This document shows positions 25,445 to 33,668 of a DNA stretch of 56,112 nucleotides, piece after piece. Within the stretch, counting starts at the first letter, position 1, and each line of letters opens with the position of its first letter. Under the pieces are notes generated by a model, which was not told the origin of the DNA, did no database searches, and was given only the letters and a program-made list of their open reading frames with translations. The stretch comes from Bacteroidales bacterium (GTDB lineage: Bacteria; Bacteroidota; Bacteroidia; Bacteroidales; ML635J-15): the NCBI GenBank assembly GCA_016937855.1, contig JAFGVU010000180.1, positions 1 to 56,112 of the forward strand, read 5' to 3'. The translations under genes and the position numbers were made by a program.

Positions 25445-26725
25445 TTACTGAAGCTTTTTTTCTCGTAATTTGCGTTTTAATTCATCGGTGTTAACCAACT
25501 TATAGAATTTGTCGCCTCTGCGCACTAAATCAATGGTTTGTGTCGAAAAGATATCATCTTTTTTTACAAATTGTACAATTTTTTTATCTTTTCTGATTTC
25601 TTTTACAATTTGTTGAACAACTCCTGTTGTTTCGCCGAGAAAAATTATTTCGTCATTTACGGCAAGTTCTTCTCCTGTATCTATTTTTAGTTCAGCAACA
25701 CCAATATTGCTGTAATAATTGTGCACTTTTCCTAGATATACTTTTGTTTTTTTTGCTTTTGAACCATACTCTTTAGACCATTCTCCGAGTTTTTGTCCAA
25801 GATAATATCCATTCCAAAAACCTCTGTTAAAGACATTGCTAAGTCTTTCTGTCCAATTGTTGATTTTTTCCTTTGAGTATGTGTTATCGAGTACAGAGTT
25901 TATGGCCTCGTTATAGCACTCAACAACTGTTTTAACATATTCTCCGGACCTTGCTCTACCCTCAATTTTTAGTACAGATACACCGGCATCGATAATTTTA
26001 TCGATAAATCCAATTGTGCATAAATCTTTTGGAGACATTAAATATTCGTTATCAACTTCGATCTCTTCGCCGGTTTCTTTATCGGTTAGAACGTAAGATC
26101 TTCGGCATGTCTGTAGGCAAGCTCCTCTATTTGCCGAATGATTATACTCATGCAGGCTGAGATAACATTTGCCCGACACAGCCATGCATAAAGCGCCATG
26201 ACAAAAAATTTCTATTTGAACCAGATTCCCTGATGGACCGGTAATGTTTCTTGTTTTTATAAGATGAGTAATGTCGGCGACTTGGTCCAGAGTTAGCTCG
26301 CGGGCAGTAACCATAACATCGCAAAAATTAGAGAAAAACTCTACGGCTTCGATATTAGTAATATTAAGTTGTGTTGATGCATGAACCTCTAGGTTTTTTT
26401 TACGTGCATACTGCATTACAGCAATGTCTGACACAATTACTGCTGTAACTTTTGCCTCGGCTGCTGCATCAATAACCTGCCGCATTTTATCTAATTCATT
26501 ATCATAAATAATTGTGTTAACTGTCAGATATGTTTTAATTCCGGCATTATTACAGATATCAACAATATTATGTAAATCTTCGAAAGTGAAATTATTTGAG
26601 GATCGTGCCCTCATATTGAGTTTTTCTATGCCAAAATAGACGGAATTTGCTCCGGCCTGAATGGCTGCCATGAGGGATTCATACGAACCAACAGGAGCCA
26701 TCAAGTCTATGTTTTTTCTTTGCAT
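25445..26725 (-). CDS. Peptidase U32 family protein (TrhP/YrrO-like)
   Basis: The U32 signature is plain: DLMAPVGSYESLMAAIQAGA at the start, then SVYFGIEKLNMRARSSNNF, and the Cys motif EIFCHGALCMAVSGKCYLS...RGACLQTCRRSY. Those cysteines bind a 4Fe-4S cluster in TrhP/RlhA relatives, which hydroxylate tRNA or rRNA bases using prephenate; others act on collagen-like substrates or in ubiquinone synthesis. The C-terminal beta domain (KVYLGKVHNYYSNIGVAELK) is also typical of TrhP/YrrO. I use ATG 26725: the upstream TTG at 26749 would fall inside the -7 box (26747-26754), so it is not a start. RNA-base hydroxylation is the likely role, by homology. Confidence 0.88.
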   Translation of the reverse strand: MQRKNIDLMAPVGSYESLMAAIQAGANSVYFGIEKLNMRARSSNNFTFEDLHNIVDICNNAGIKTYLTVNTIIYDNELDKMRQVIDAAAEAKVTAVIVSDIAVMQYARKKNLEVHASTQLNITNIEAVEFFSNFCDVMVTARELTLDQVADITHLIKTRNITGPSGNLVQIEIFCHGALCMAVSGKCYLSLHEYNHSANRGACLQTCRRSYVLTDKETGEEIEVDNEYLMSPKDLCTIGFIDKIIDAGVSVLKIEGRARSGEYVKTVVECYNEAINSVLDNTYSKEKINNWTERLSNVFNRGFWNGYYLGQKLGEWSKEYGSKAKKTKVYLGKVHNYYSNIGVAELKIDTGEELAVNDEIIFLGETTGVVQQIVKEIRKDKKIVQFVKKDDIFSTQTIDLVRRGDKFYKLVNTDELKRKLREKKLQ

Positions 26726-26746
26726 GATAATTCTTTTAACAGAGGA

Positions 26747-26754
26747 CAAAATTA
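26747..26754 (-). promoter_or_regulatory. Bacteroidota -7 box TAATTTTG for the U32 gene
   Basis: The minus-strand TAATTTTG is an exact TAnnTTTG, 21 bases before the ATG at 26725. No TTTG is at -33. Its position rules out the upstream TTG at 26749 as the start codon. Confidence 0.55.
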
Positions 26755-26793
26755 GTGATTTTTTTAAGAATATCGCCTATGTGCTTTTGTCAT

Positions 26794-26824
26794 GCTTTTT
26801 GGTTTGCTATCGCACCAAAAAAGC
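26794..26824. repeat. Inverted repeat, possible terminator between clusters
   Basis: GCTTTTTGGT (26794-26803) pairs with ACCAAAAAAGC (26814-26824), with one bulged A, around a 10-base loop. It lies between the MTH1187-type gene stop (26945, minus) and the U32 start. It could end transcription of the envelope cluster, but no separate T-run follows. Confidence 0.4.
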
Positions 26825-26944
26825 ACGCCAAAAGAGAATTAATGTATTACTGTATCCAGATTTTACTGTGTTTAGTTAGTTTTATCACATCTGAGTTTAA
26901 ATAGATTTTAGACAGGTTTGTCCCGATAACAAAGAGCCACTACT

Positions 26945-27259
26945 CTATTTATTTACACTTCCTATTTTATTCTCGATAGATTTTATTTTATCGTTCAAGC
27001 GTCCGATTGGTTTGTTGGTTTGGATATCAAATGTTATAGTTGAATAAACTCTTTGAGAGAATGGTTCAAGAATTTTATATGATTTGTTAACAAGCTCTAG
27101 TGCTTGCTCAAGATTTTCGGTTTCTATTATAGTTCCCATTGCGGTTAGTTTGTATTCATATCCACTTTCGGAAACCATTTTAATAATTTTACTTACATAC
27201 TCACTAACGCTGCTTCCTTTATCGGTAGGAAACATTGCATAATTCATTAAAACTGACAT
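26945..27259 (-). CDS. Thiamine-binding MTH1187/YqgV-family protein (DUF77)
   Basis: The 104-residue protein matches the MTH1187 family length and pattern: MSVLMNYAMFPTDKGSSVSE, KLTAMGTIIETENLEQAL and a final RVYSTITFDIQTNKPI. Members form ferredoxin-like tetramers that bind thiamine or related molecules. The gene starts 4 bases after the LPP20-like gene's stop, so it is the last gene of that transcript, although a cytoplasmic vitamin-binding protein has no obvious link with envelope lipoproteins. Confidence 0.85.
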   Translation of the reverse strand: MSVLMNYAMFPTDKGSSVSEYVSKIIKMVSESGYEYKLTAMGTIIETENLEQALELVNKSYKILEPFSQRVYSTITFDIQTNKPIGRLNDKIKSIENKIGSVNK

Positions 27260-27262
27260 ATT

Positions 27263-28630
27263 TTATTTATTTACTGCTGAAATTAGCTCTCTTGCAACCG
27301 TTCTTTCTATTGTTTTGGCGACCTCTACGTATGCTTTGCTTGTTGCAACATCATAATCGGCACCGGAATACTCCCCTGTTTTTGTTTTTCTAAAAACAAC
27401 GCTTCCGTTTGCATCAGTTAGGTCGAAAGTGTAGTTTATGGTAACCTGTGCTTCGCCGTAATATTCTCCGTTTTTAATTGTATTACTTGTAATGTTTAGA
27501 GTAAAATCGGGTTCTTGATTTGAGTTAATAGAAAACTCACTGCTAAGCACTCCTTCAAATGTAGATTTTAGTCTATTTGTTTCTAAAAGACTGTCGAATG
27601 CCGATTCTTGTGAAACTATTTTGAGAACTGGTTTTTCTACAATAACTCTTATTTTATTTTCACTTGCAGGAATGTTTTTAATTAGGCTACGAATCATGTG
27701 GTCTTTTGCTGCTCTGGAAAAGCTAATCATATCAACAGTTACAGTGAGAGTTTCGGTAATTGGCTGAGATTTTATTTTTCTTAAAGAACAATAAACCTTA
27801 CCATCATTTCCTGAAACTTCGGAATTTCTCAAGAGACCCGATCCTGTAAAGCTAATTTTAACAGGAACACCTGAAACCGGTTTACCGTTTTTGTCGGTAA
27901 TTACAAATGAAAAGATTTCGGAGTTTAAATCTACACCTTTTTTTGCTTTAATTTCGGTACTCGAAAATGTGATATTTAGTCCGTTAACAAAGTCGGCAAT
28001 AGCGCTAAATACTTCATTTCCTAAATCTTTATCTTCTCCGTTAATGTCAGTAATTGTGCTTTCTGCCAGATAGGGTTTTAATGCAGTAAGAGATTCAACA
28101 TAAAATTGAAAAGCATTATAATGTAAATCACGACCAAGTAATTCGCGAGCCTGATAGTATTTGTTTTTAGCATCGAGGATGCTTTGTTCTTTTTGTGCAG
28201 ATTTTTGAGCTGCGTATTTCGATTTTGACAATTGATAATAAACCCAGTAGAAATCATCATCTTCCCAAGTATCAACAAGCTCATATCCTTCGAGTTGCTG
28301 ATTTGTTGATGCGGTAATTTCGCTCGAAAAGTTTTCGTTAATATTATAGTTTGTTTCAATAATTGATAAAACTGATGTTGATTCGATATTAACTGAGATA
28401 CTTGCTGCAAGATCGCCCAAAGCTTTTTGTTGAGCATTTGATTGATAGTCGGCAGGTAAAAATCCTTTTTTTGGTGAAGAGCTGACACCAATATAATACA
28501 TTGAATTTTGTGGTTTTGTTGAAACCCACTCAGGTTTTGGTTTCTTTTCGTAAGCCTGTCGTTTTCCAACCTGACACGAAGACACCATAACAACTAATTG
28601 CAAAAGAATTATTATTTGAATCTTTTTCAT
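27263..28630 (-). CDS. LPP20-like lipoprotein
   Basis: The product begins MKKIQIIILLQLVVMVSSCQ with lipobox VSSC, so it is lipid-anchored. Residues ~35-150 show the LPP20 pattern PEWVSTKPQNSMYYIGVSSS followed by QQKALGDLAASISVNIES and a WVYYQLSKSKYA strand-helix end. Residues ~230-310 (KGVDLNSEIFSFVITDKNGK) look like a beta-sandwich Big-type domain, and the C-terminal third resembles a LPP20/penicillin-binding-activator-like repeat of the same fold (VTINYTFDLTDANGSVVFRK). ATG 28630 is preferred over 28648 because the signal peptide begins there; 28648 overlaps the upstream stop. It follows the TPR lipoprotein gene by 7 bases. Function unknown; such proteins occur with CsgG-like or TPR partners. 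Confidence 0.75.
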   Translation of the reverse strand: MKKIQIIILLQLVVMVSSCQVGKRQAYEKKPKPEWVSTKPQNSMYYIGVSSSPKKGFLPADYQSNAQQKALGDLAASISVNIESTSVLSIIETNYNINENFSSEITASTNQQLEGYELVDTWEDDDFYWVYYQLSKSKYAAQKSAQKEQSILDAKNKYYQARELLGRDLHYNAFQFYVESLTALKPYLAESTITDINGEDKDLGNEVFSAIADFVNGLNITFSSTEIKAKKGVDLNSEIFSFVITDKNGKPVSGVPVKISFTGSGLLRNSEVSGNDGKVYCSLRKIKSQPITETLTVTVDMISFSRAAKDHMIRSLIKNIPASENKIRVIVEKPVLKIVSQESAFDSLLETNRLKSTFEGVLSSEFSINSNQEPDFTLNITSNTIKNGEYYGEAQVTINYTFDLTDANGSVVFRKTKTGEYSGADYDVATSKAYVEVAKTIERTVARELISAVNK

Positions 28631-28637
28631 GCTAAAT

Positions 28638-29999
28638 TTAATTTTCATTTACGTAACTGTTTACTTCCTGCGAAATGGTTGTAGAAGCACTATTAATTGC
28701 TTCTGTTGATAAAGTGTTATAGTCTTTAATTTGAGACCGAGCATCGAGTAAAGCATTTAGTTGCTTAAGGTCGTTGCTTTTATCATTAATGTAATCTTCA
28801 GGAGAAGATGTTTTCTGATTTTTCCAATATCCAGGCACCAGATTTTTTTTGTCACCCTCGTATCTTGCATAATGTATGTCGTCTCTTGTGAGTATATTTT
28901 TGGATTTCGTTGCTTTAATCTCTCCTGTACGAGTGTCGATTAGTTTAAACATAAAGCTCATATCGAGAGTTCTCGACATTTTATACTCGTAATATTTTAC
29001 TTTATCATATTCGGTTTTATATTCATATTCTTCGGTTTCCCGATTAAGAACTTTAACTTTTTTGCGTAAGTATCCTCGTTTTTCTATTGTTTCTACATTG
29101 CCTTTATTATATGTGAATTTGGATATTTCACAATATAGAGTTAATGTCGAAAGAGTTGATTTCGTTGTACTAGATGAATTAATATGGGCAGCTCTATTTT
29201 GATTATTTGAATCAATTAGTTTAATAAATGGGTTGTTAAAGCCTTGAATTTCAGTAATGATCTTACTTTCAAGCATGCTTTCGATGCCGCTTGTTGCAGT
29301 TAAGTTTTTGATTTTTTCGATTGTAATAGTTACAGTTCCTTTTTTAAGACATTCTGCCTTAAGGTCGTATGAGCTTTTGTATGCACCAGCGCCAGTGATA
29401 ATTCCATCAAAAATGTAATAGGCCTGACGATATTGACCATTATCCATTTTTTGTAGTGCGTCGCGATATTTAGGTTCATAAGTAGCTGTAGTTAGCTTAT
29501 CCTTAGAGTCCTTGTAATTCGGTTGTAAGCGTACAATTTCTTTAAAAACTCTTTCGGCTTCGGCAAACTTTTCCGAATCGAGAAGATTTGATCCTTCGTA
29601 GTATTGATCTTCGAGGAAAATATCTTTTACTTCCTGATAATACTCATCATAAAAAGTAGGAAAGTTTAGTTCTACTCCAACAGCTGCTATTTTATCATTA
29701 TACTCTTTTGCGTCTTCGTAAAGATAAACAGCGTTTTTGTTTTCCTGATTATTGTATGCCTTGTTAAATTCCGACAGTTTTTTACTCAAAGTCATTTGTG
29801 CAGTTCTTTTAAGTCCTGCAAAAGCTTCAATATTTGTGTTTTTAATTACAACAGCCTGATAATATAAATCAGCTGCTTCTGAATACTGACCAAGAGCCTC
29901 AAGTTTTGTTGCTTTTTTTGTATATCTTTTTGATGCGCAGCCACCCAATGCTACCACCAAACTTAATAATATTAACGAAATTGTAAAAAATCTTTTCAT
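28638..29999 (-). CDS. TPR-containing lipoprotein
   Basis: The 453-residue product starts MKRFFTISLILLSLVVALGGC, with lipobox ALGGC. Residues ~25-220 form helical TPR-like repeats, for example ALGQYSEAADLYYQAVVIKN and KFAEAERVFKEIVRLQPNYK. The C-terminal half (residues ~220-400) is beta-rich with VTITIEKIKNLTAT and MSFMFKLIDTRTGEIKATKS; this resembles the CsgG/LPP20 nucleotide-fold-free lipoprotein type, from memory. It lies between the transglutaminase-like gene and the LPP20-like gene, with a short repeat element (30022-30052) just upstream. Role unknown; a scaffold for an envelope complex is inferred from TPRs and co-location. Confidence 0.72.
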   Translation of the reverse strand: MKRFFTISLILLSLVVALGGCASKRYTKKATKLEALGQYSEAADLYYQAVVIKNTNIEAFAGLKRTAQMTLSKKLSEFNKAYNNQENKNAVYLYEDAKEYNDKIAAVGVELNFPTFYDEYYQEVKDIFLEDQYYEGSNLLDSEKFAEAERVFKEIVRLQPNYKDSKDKLTTATYEPKYRDALQKMDNGQYRQAYYIFDGIITGAGAYKSSYDLKAECLKKGTVTITIEKIKNLTATSGIESMLESKIITEIQGFNNPFIKLIDSNNQNRAAHINSSSTTKSTLSTLTLYCEISKFTYNKGNVETIEKRGYLRKKVKVLNRETEEYEYKTEYDKVKYYEYKMSRTLDMSFMFKLIDTRTGEIKATKSKNILTRDDIHYARYEGDKKNLVPGYWKNQKTSSPEDYINDKSNDLKQLNALLDARSQIKDYNTLSTEAINSASTTISQEVNSYVNEN

Positions 30000-30021
30000 A
30001 ATTATACTTTTTTCATTTAAA

Positions 30022-30052
30022 CCTTTTTCGAATTTCTCGAAAAATTACCTAT
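30022..30052 (-). repeat. Dispersed palindromic element, short copy
   Basis: On the minus strand TAGGTAATTTTTCGAGAAA continues to TTCGAAAAAGG. TTTTTCGA (30024-30031) pairs with TCGAAAAA (30037-30044). It lies about 35 bases after the stop of the transglutaminase-like gene and 22 bases before the start of the TPR lipoprotein gene, so it is in the intercistronic spacer. No GC-rich core. Confidence 0.7.
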
Positions 30053-30086
30053 TATTTTTAATTTTTAAATTAACCTCAAATATAGT

Positions 30087-32696
30087 TTATTTTAATATAT
30101 CCTTCTTAAGTTTTATAACTTTTTGGTCGTTATCATCATCATAGTCGATAATTATCTTTCCATTATTATTGTATAATTTAATATAATTGATCTTGTGTTT
30201 ACGTAAAAATGGTTTGTAGGTAATGCCAGATAATACTGTGATTTGAATGTCTCCATTCTTTAGAGATCGAATGTGTATTCTTGAATTATCGTCTATTATT
30301 ATCCCTCCAATTCTAAAGTCGTCGAGACTCTTAACGTTTATCGAAACGATATCATTTTTGCTTTTTATGTTAACAATATCGCGAAGATTTTTGTATAGTT
30401 TGGGATATTGATTCTCAAAATCGGGATTCATGGCAATAATTGCAGCCATAATTTCTTTACTCTTTAATTTTATTTTGCCATTTTCAAGTATTGTTAAAAA
30501 TGCGAACAGCGCAGCAGCATTTTCGTCATATTTTTTTGCCTTAAAACTTTGGGTAAGTTCATTTAACGAAACTGCAAATTCGTATGAACTTTTTGCTGCA
30601 TATACTTCACTATTTGCCAAATAAGAATTTGGAGTATTAAAATAGCCTGAGAATATTAAGTTTTCGTTAGTTGCAGATATTATTGGCAATTGTGTTAAAA
30701 ATGATTGTTCGCTAATGTCTGTCTTTTCTAAAACATTTCCTGTTTTATCAACAGTTAAGTTAAAATATCTTGTTGTTTTGTCATTTTGTTGATATTCACC
30801 GGTGCTTTTTATCCAAAGAGGGTTTAGGTTGGAATCAAATCCTGCAATAAACATTTCGCGTGGATATTTTGTAGTAATTTGTGAGTCATCAAGTTTTATC
30901 CCTTGGTTAAAATAACCTGATAAAAATAATTTGTTGTCCACAAATGCAATAGCGGTAGGAATTAATAGTCCATTTCCATTTATCCTTTTAATTTTAGATA
31001 TTTTACCCAAATTATCTGTTAGGCAAACAAAAAGGCTTTCTTCGTTTTCGGATAACCGAATTAGTTTACCATTTAGCATAATTGAGTCTTGCAGAAGACC
31101 GGTTACAAAATATCCTGATGAAGACTTTACGATATCATTTTTGTAATTAGTTCTTATTAAACCTTGTTCTAGTAAGGCTAACCAAACATTTTCTTCGCTT
31201 GTATTACTGATATTGCTATTGTTTAGTTTTAATACACTAACATCTGCTCTAACATATTCTGGCATACAAGCACCCACAGGAGCATTGATATAGGTTGGAT
31301 CGCAAATTACATATCTGTCGGATCCGATTTCAAAGTACATGCCGTCTGTTTTGTCGGAGAATTTTACAGCTGTGGCAATATGTCCGGGATAGTTTAACCC
31401 GACAACCGGCAATTCTAAATATTCGTTAATAAGATAAGCATAAAAAACAGATCGGTCTTCGCAGTCGGCATGTTTGTAGTGAAATATTTCTTCAGGAAAA
31501 AAGAATTTTTCGAATCCAAATTGCTCTCCATCTGTTTGATAACTAAAAGCTGTCTGTACGAAGTGTAAAAGGAAATTTGCTGCTGTTATTTCATCCATGT
31601 TTACAAGAGCAGAGTCAAGGTGTCTGTCGAGCGATTCTTTTACACAATGAGATATTCCTGCGTCAAAGAAAATTTGTATTTCTCCCTGAGGATAGTCTGC
31701 AAAAAAATCGATTAGATTTTTGTTGTAATCAATGTCAAAATTGTAAATTTTGCTGTCAAAATCAAAATTGAGATTACGGCTAAGTGTTTCCTCATTAAAT
31801 ATTGGAGCCACATACATATTAAAATTCATAATTTTATTAGCACTTGGGTAGTCGTGTTTGTAAGTGTATATAGTGCTTAGCTGAATGTTTTTTTCGAAAA
31901 CATAGTATTTTAGATTGTCAAATACGAAATATGAATAACCATAAATTTGATTAACTACAGGAACTAATATGTGTATGTTTTGTTTTTCATAACCTACTTT
32001 TATTTTGTAACCTGTTTTTGATAGCAAAAACCAGGTAAGTAGTTTTTGTTCGTTGGATGAAGAAAGAATTGACGCGGAGATGTTTTCTGCAAGTTTTAAA
32101 AATGCAAAGTCGTTTAGATTGTTTTCGTTTTTGTATTCCAGCATTTGCTCAATCAAGCGATAATGGTCCGATTCGGATGCGGTAGTCCAAAACTCCGAAA
32201 TGCTATTTTCGCTAACATTACTTAGTTTAAGATTATTGAATTTTTTCGGATAAATAAAATCGAAAGATGTTCCATAAAAAGAAATCTGTAAATAATCGTA
32301 GTCTTTTTTTGCAGTCAGGGACTGAGGTTTTGGAATTGGCCTTAATTGCATATCCATGATTGGAATTTGCGGGACTTTGATCTCAGTTAATTTTTTTTCA
32401 GGGATTTTTTTAATTGGAATTGTTGGTTTGTCAGCTTTGAAAACCGGAATCTCTTTTGGTCCCGGAAATTCTATAGGTTTACCTTGCTTAAGAAGCTCGA
32501 AATTTTCCCAGTCTTGCTTTAGAAATTCAGAGAATTCTTTATCGCGTTCTTCTTTAAATCTCTGGAAAGCTTCGTTTTCTTTTTGGACAAACTCATCGTA
32601 TTCTTTTTGTAAATCCTCATATTTAATAGTGTCTCTCTGGGCAAAAGCCAGAGCGCAAAACATCATTAAAATCGCAGAAAGTAAATATTTTTTCAT
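30087..32696 (-). CDS. Exported protein with transglutaminase-like domain
   Basis: The 869-residue product has signal peptide MKKYLLSAILMMFCALAFAQ. Residues ~25-75 are highly charged coiled coil (KENEAFQRFKEERDKEFSEF). Residues ~100-390 look beta-rich. A transglutaminase-like triad is visible: Cys412 in HADCEDRSVFYAY, His439 in YPGHIATAV and Asp466 in CDPTYINAPVG. This order and spacing match the transglutaminase/cysteine protease core. Residues ~490-650 look like repeated beta-propeller-like strands (SSGYFVTGLLQDSIMLNG, KLFLSGYFNQGIKL). The protein is the first gene of the envelope cluster with the TPR and LPP20-like lipoproteins. Its substrate is unknown: peptide crosslinking, cleavage, or a structural role are all possible. 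Confidence 0.75.
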   Translation of the reverse strand: MKKYLLSAILMMFCALAFAQRDTIKYEDLQKEYDEFVQKENEAFQRFKEERDKEFSEFLKQDWENFELLKQGKPIEFPGPKEIPVFKADKPTIPIKKIPEKKLTEIKVPQIPIMDMQLRPIPKPQSLTAKKDYDYLQISFYGTSFDFIYPKKFNNLKLSNVSENSISEFWTTASESDHYRLIEQMLEYKNENNLNDFAFLKLAENISASILSSSNEQKLLTWFLLSKTGYKIKVGYEKQNIHILVPVVNQIYGYSYFVFDNLKYYVFEKNIQLSTIYTYKHDYPSANKIMNFNMYVAPIFNEETLSRNLNFDFDSKIYNFDIDYNKNLIDFFADYPQGEIQIFFDAGISHCVKESLDRHLDSALVNMDEITAANFLLHFVQTAFSYQTDGEQFGFEKFFFPEEIFHYKHADCEDRSVFYAYLINEYLELPVVGLNYPGHIATAVKFSDKTDGMYFEIGSDRYVICDPTYINAPVGACMPEYVRADVSVLKLNNSNISNTSEENVWLALLEQGLIRTNYKNDIVKSSSGYFVTGLLQDSIMLNGKLIRLSENEESLFVCLTDNLGKISKIKRINGNGLLIPTAIAFVDNKLFLSGYFNQGIKLDDSQITTKYPREMFIAGFDSNLNPLWIKSTGEYQQNDKTTRYFNLTVDKTGNVLEKTDISEQSFLTQLPIISATNENLIFSGYFNTPNSYLANSEVYAAKSSYEFAVSLNELTQSFKAKKYDENAAALFAFLTILENGKIKLKSKEIMAAIIAMNPDFENQYPKLYKNLRDIVNIKSKNDIVSINVKSLDDFRIGGIIIDDNSRIHIRSLKNGDIQITVLSGITYKPFLRKHKINYIKLYNNNGKIIIDYDDDNDQKVIKLKKDILK

Positions 32697-33225
32697 AGCT
32701 CGTTAAATTTGGGTAAACACAAAAACAATATTTATGCCATTGGTGTAAAGATATAAAATTCTCTTGAAACATTAAATAGAGAGATGTGATTTTTCTTTTA
32801 GTTTTGATTTTTTGTAATTTTTTAGCTGCGTTTTAGACAAGAATTTGGATTATAATAAATTGCATAGGGCATGGGGCTTTTCTGTGTAGCAATTGTTAAT
32901 ATTTTATACTTTGTATAATCTCAATTTTGCACAAATGTATTGCTTGTCACACAATAATAGCCCTATGCCCCATGCTCTATGAGATTTGTTTAAATATAAA
33001 TGCCAAAAAATCAAACACATAAAAAAGATGATAGCTCTAAATAGTTGCATTAATTTATTTTGGAATATAAAATTTATTTTGTTATTAAATCGTTGTTACA
33101 TAAAGGTTTAAGAAAAAAATTATTGTTTTTAAAAAAAAAAATCCAAAGTTCTTTCATGTATATAAATTTTTTTACACATTTACAGCAAAATTAAAAAAGG
33201 AAATTAACGTCATTAATTTATCATT
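32697..33225. other. Large divergent intergenic region with imperfect palindrome
   Basis: A 529-base AT-rich stretch between the minus-strand envelope cluster and the plus-strand acidic protein gene. It holds an inverted repeat: CATAGGGCATGGGGC (32863-32877) and its near-complement GCCCCATGCTCTATG (32967-32981), 14 of 15 pairs. Around them, partial pairing continues inward (TGTGTAGCAAT against ATTGCTTGTCACACA). No ORF of note, tRNA or Bacteroidota -7 box was found; the rest is poly-A/T. Confidence 0.6.
32863..32981. repeat. Imperfect long inverted repeat (GCATAGGGCATGGGGC arms)
   Basis: The arms are CATAGGGCATGGGGC and, reverse-complemented, CATAGAGCATGGGGC, 89 bases apart. The right arm also contains an extra CATAGGGC copy. 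The AT-rich interior pairs partly. A related fragment TTGCATAGGG recurs at about 40413-40422. The GC-rich arms stand out from the local composition. Confidence 0.55.
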
Positions 33226-33615
33226 ATGAGCACTAACAAACTTAGAGTAATACAGGATTTCGAGAAACTTTCAAAAGAGATTCAAGAACAAATTAAATTG
33301 TCGTATCCAGAAGGTTTTAGTCAACATTTGATACAATTTACAAATAAAGAGGGGAGATTGGTTAGTGCGCTACCTTTTGAAACTGATGAGAAAATTTATT
33401 TGGTAAGAATGACAACACAAGAGGCGTTAGATATTATTTTGGATGATGACGATTATAATGATGACGGGATGCTAAAAGTTGCGAGTAAGGAACAATTTGC
33501 AGACAAATATGCAGAATTAGATTATATGAGTGATGCAGTTAGTGATGATGATGATGATTTATCAGATGATTACGACGAGCCTTACGATGATGACGAAGAT
33601 GATGACGAAGACTAA
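33226..33615 (+). CDS. Small conserved acidic protein, function unknown
   Basis: The 129-residue protein has an ordered N-terminal part (MSTNKLRVIQDFEKLSKEI, then YPEGFSQHLIQFTNKEGRLV and LPFETDEKIYLVRMTTQEA) and an Asp/Glu tail of about 60 residues, nearly all acidic after residue 100. I remember similar proteins in Bacteroidota but no assigned function; some databases label relatives as DNA primase, which I would not trust. Acidic tails often bind basic or nucleic-acid-binding partners. It is monocistronic and ends at a strong bidirectional terminator. Confidence 0.8.
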   Translation: MSTNKLRVIQDFEKLSKEIQEQIKLSYPEGFSQHLIQFTNKEGRLVSALPFETDEKIYLVRMTTQEALDIILDDDDYNDDGMLKVASKEQFADKYAELDYMSDAVSDDDDDLSDDYDEPYDDDEDDDED

Positions 33616-33623
33616 ATACTTAT

Positions 33624-33650
33624 AAAAAAGCCGGAAATTCCGGCTTTTTT
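33624..33650. terminator. Bidirectional intrinsic terminator
   Basis: A 13-bp perfect stem, AAAAAAGCCGGAA, one-base loop, TTCCGGCTTTTTT. It lies 8 bases after the acidic protein gene's stop and 18 bases beyond the kbl stop. With A-runs and T-runs on both sides it can serve both convergent genes. Confidence 0.93.
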
Positions 33651-33668
33651 ATTGATAATGAAATTATT

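Noticed and set aside
28078-28593. 171-codon minus-strand frame overlapping the LPP20-like gene
   Set aside because: Alternative frame of a gene with signal peptide and family match; its composition is Gln/Leu/Ile-rich without domains.
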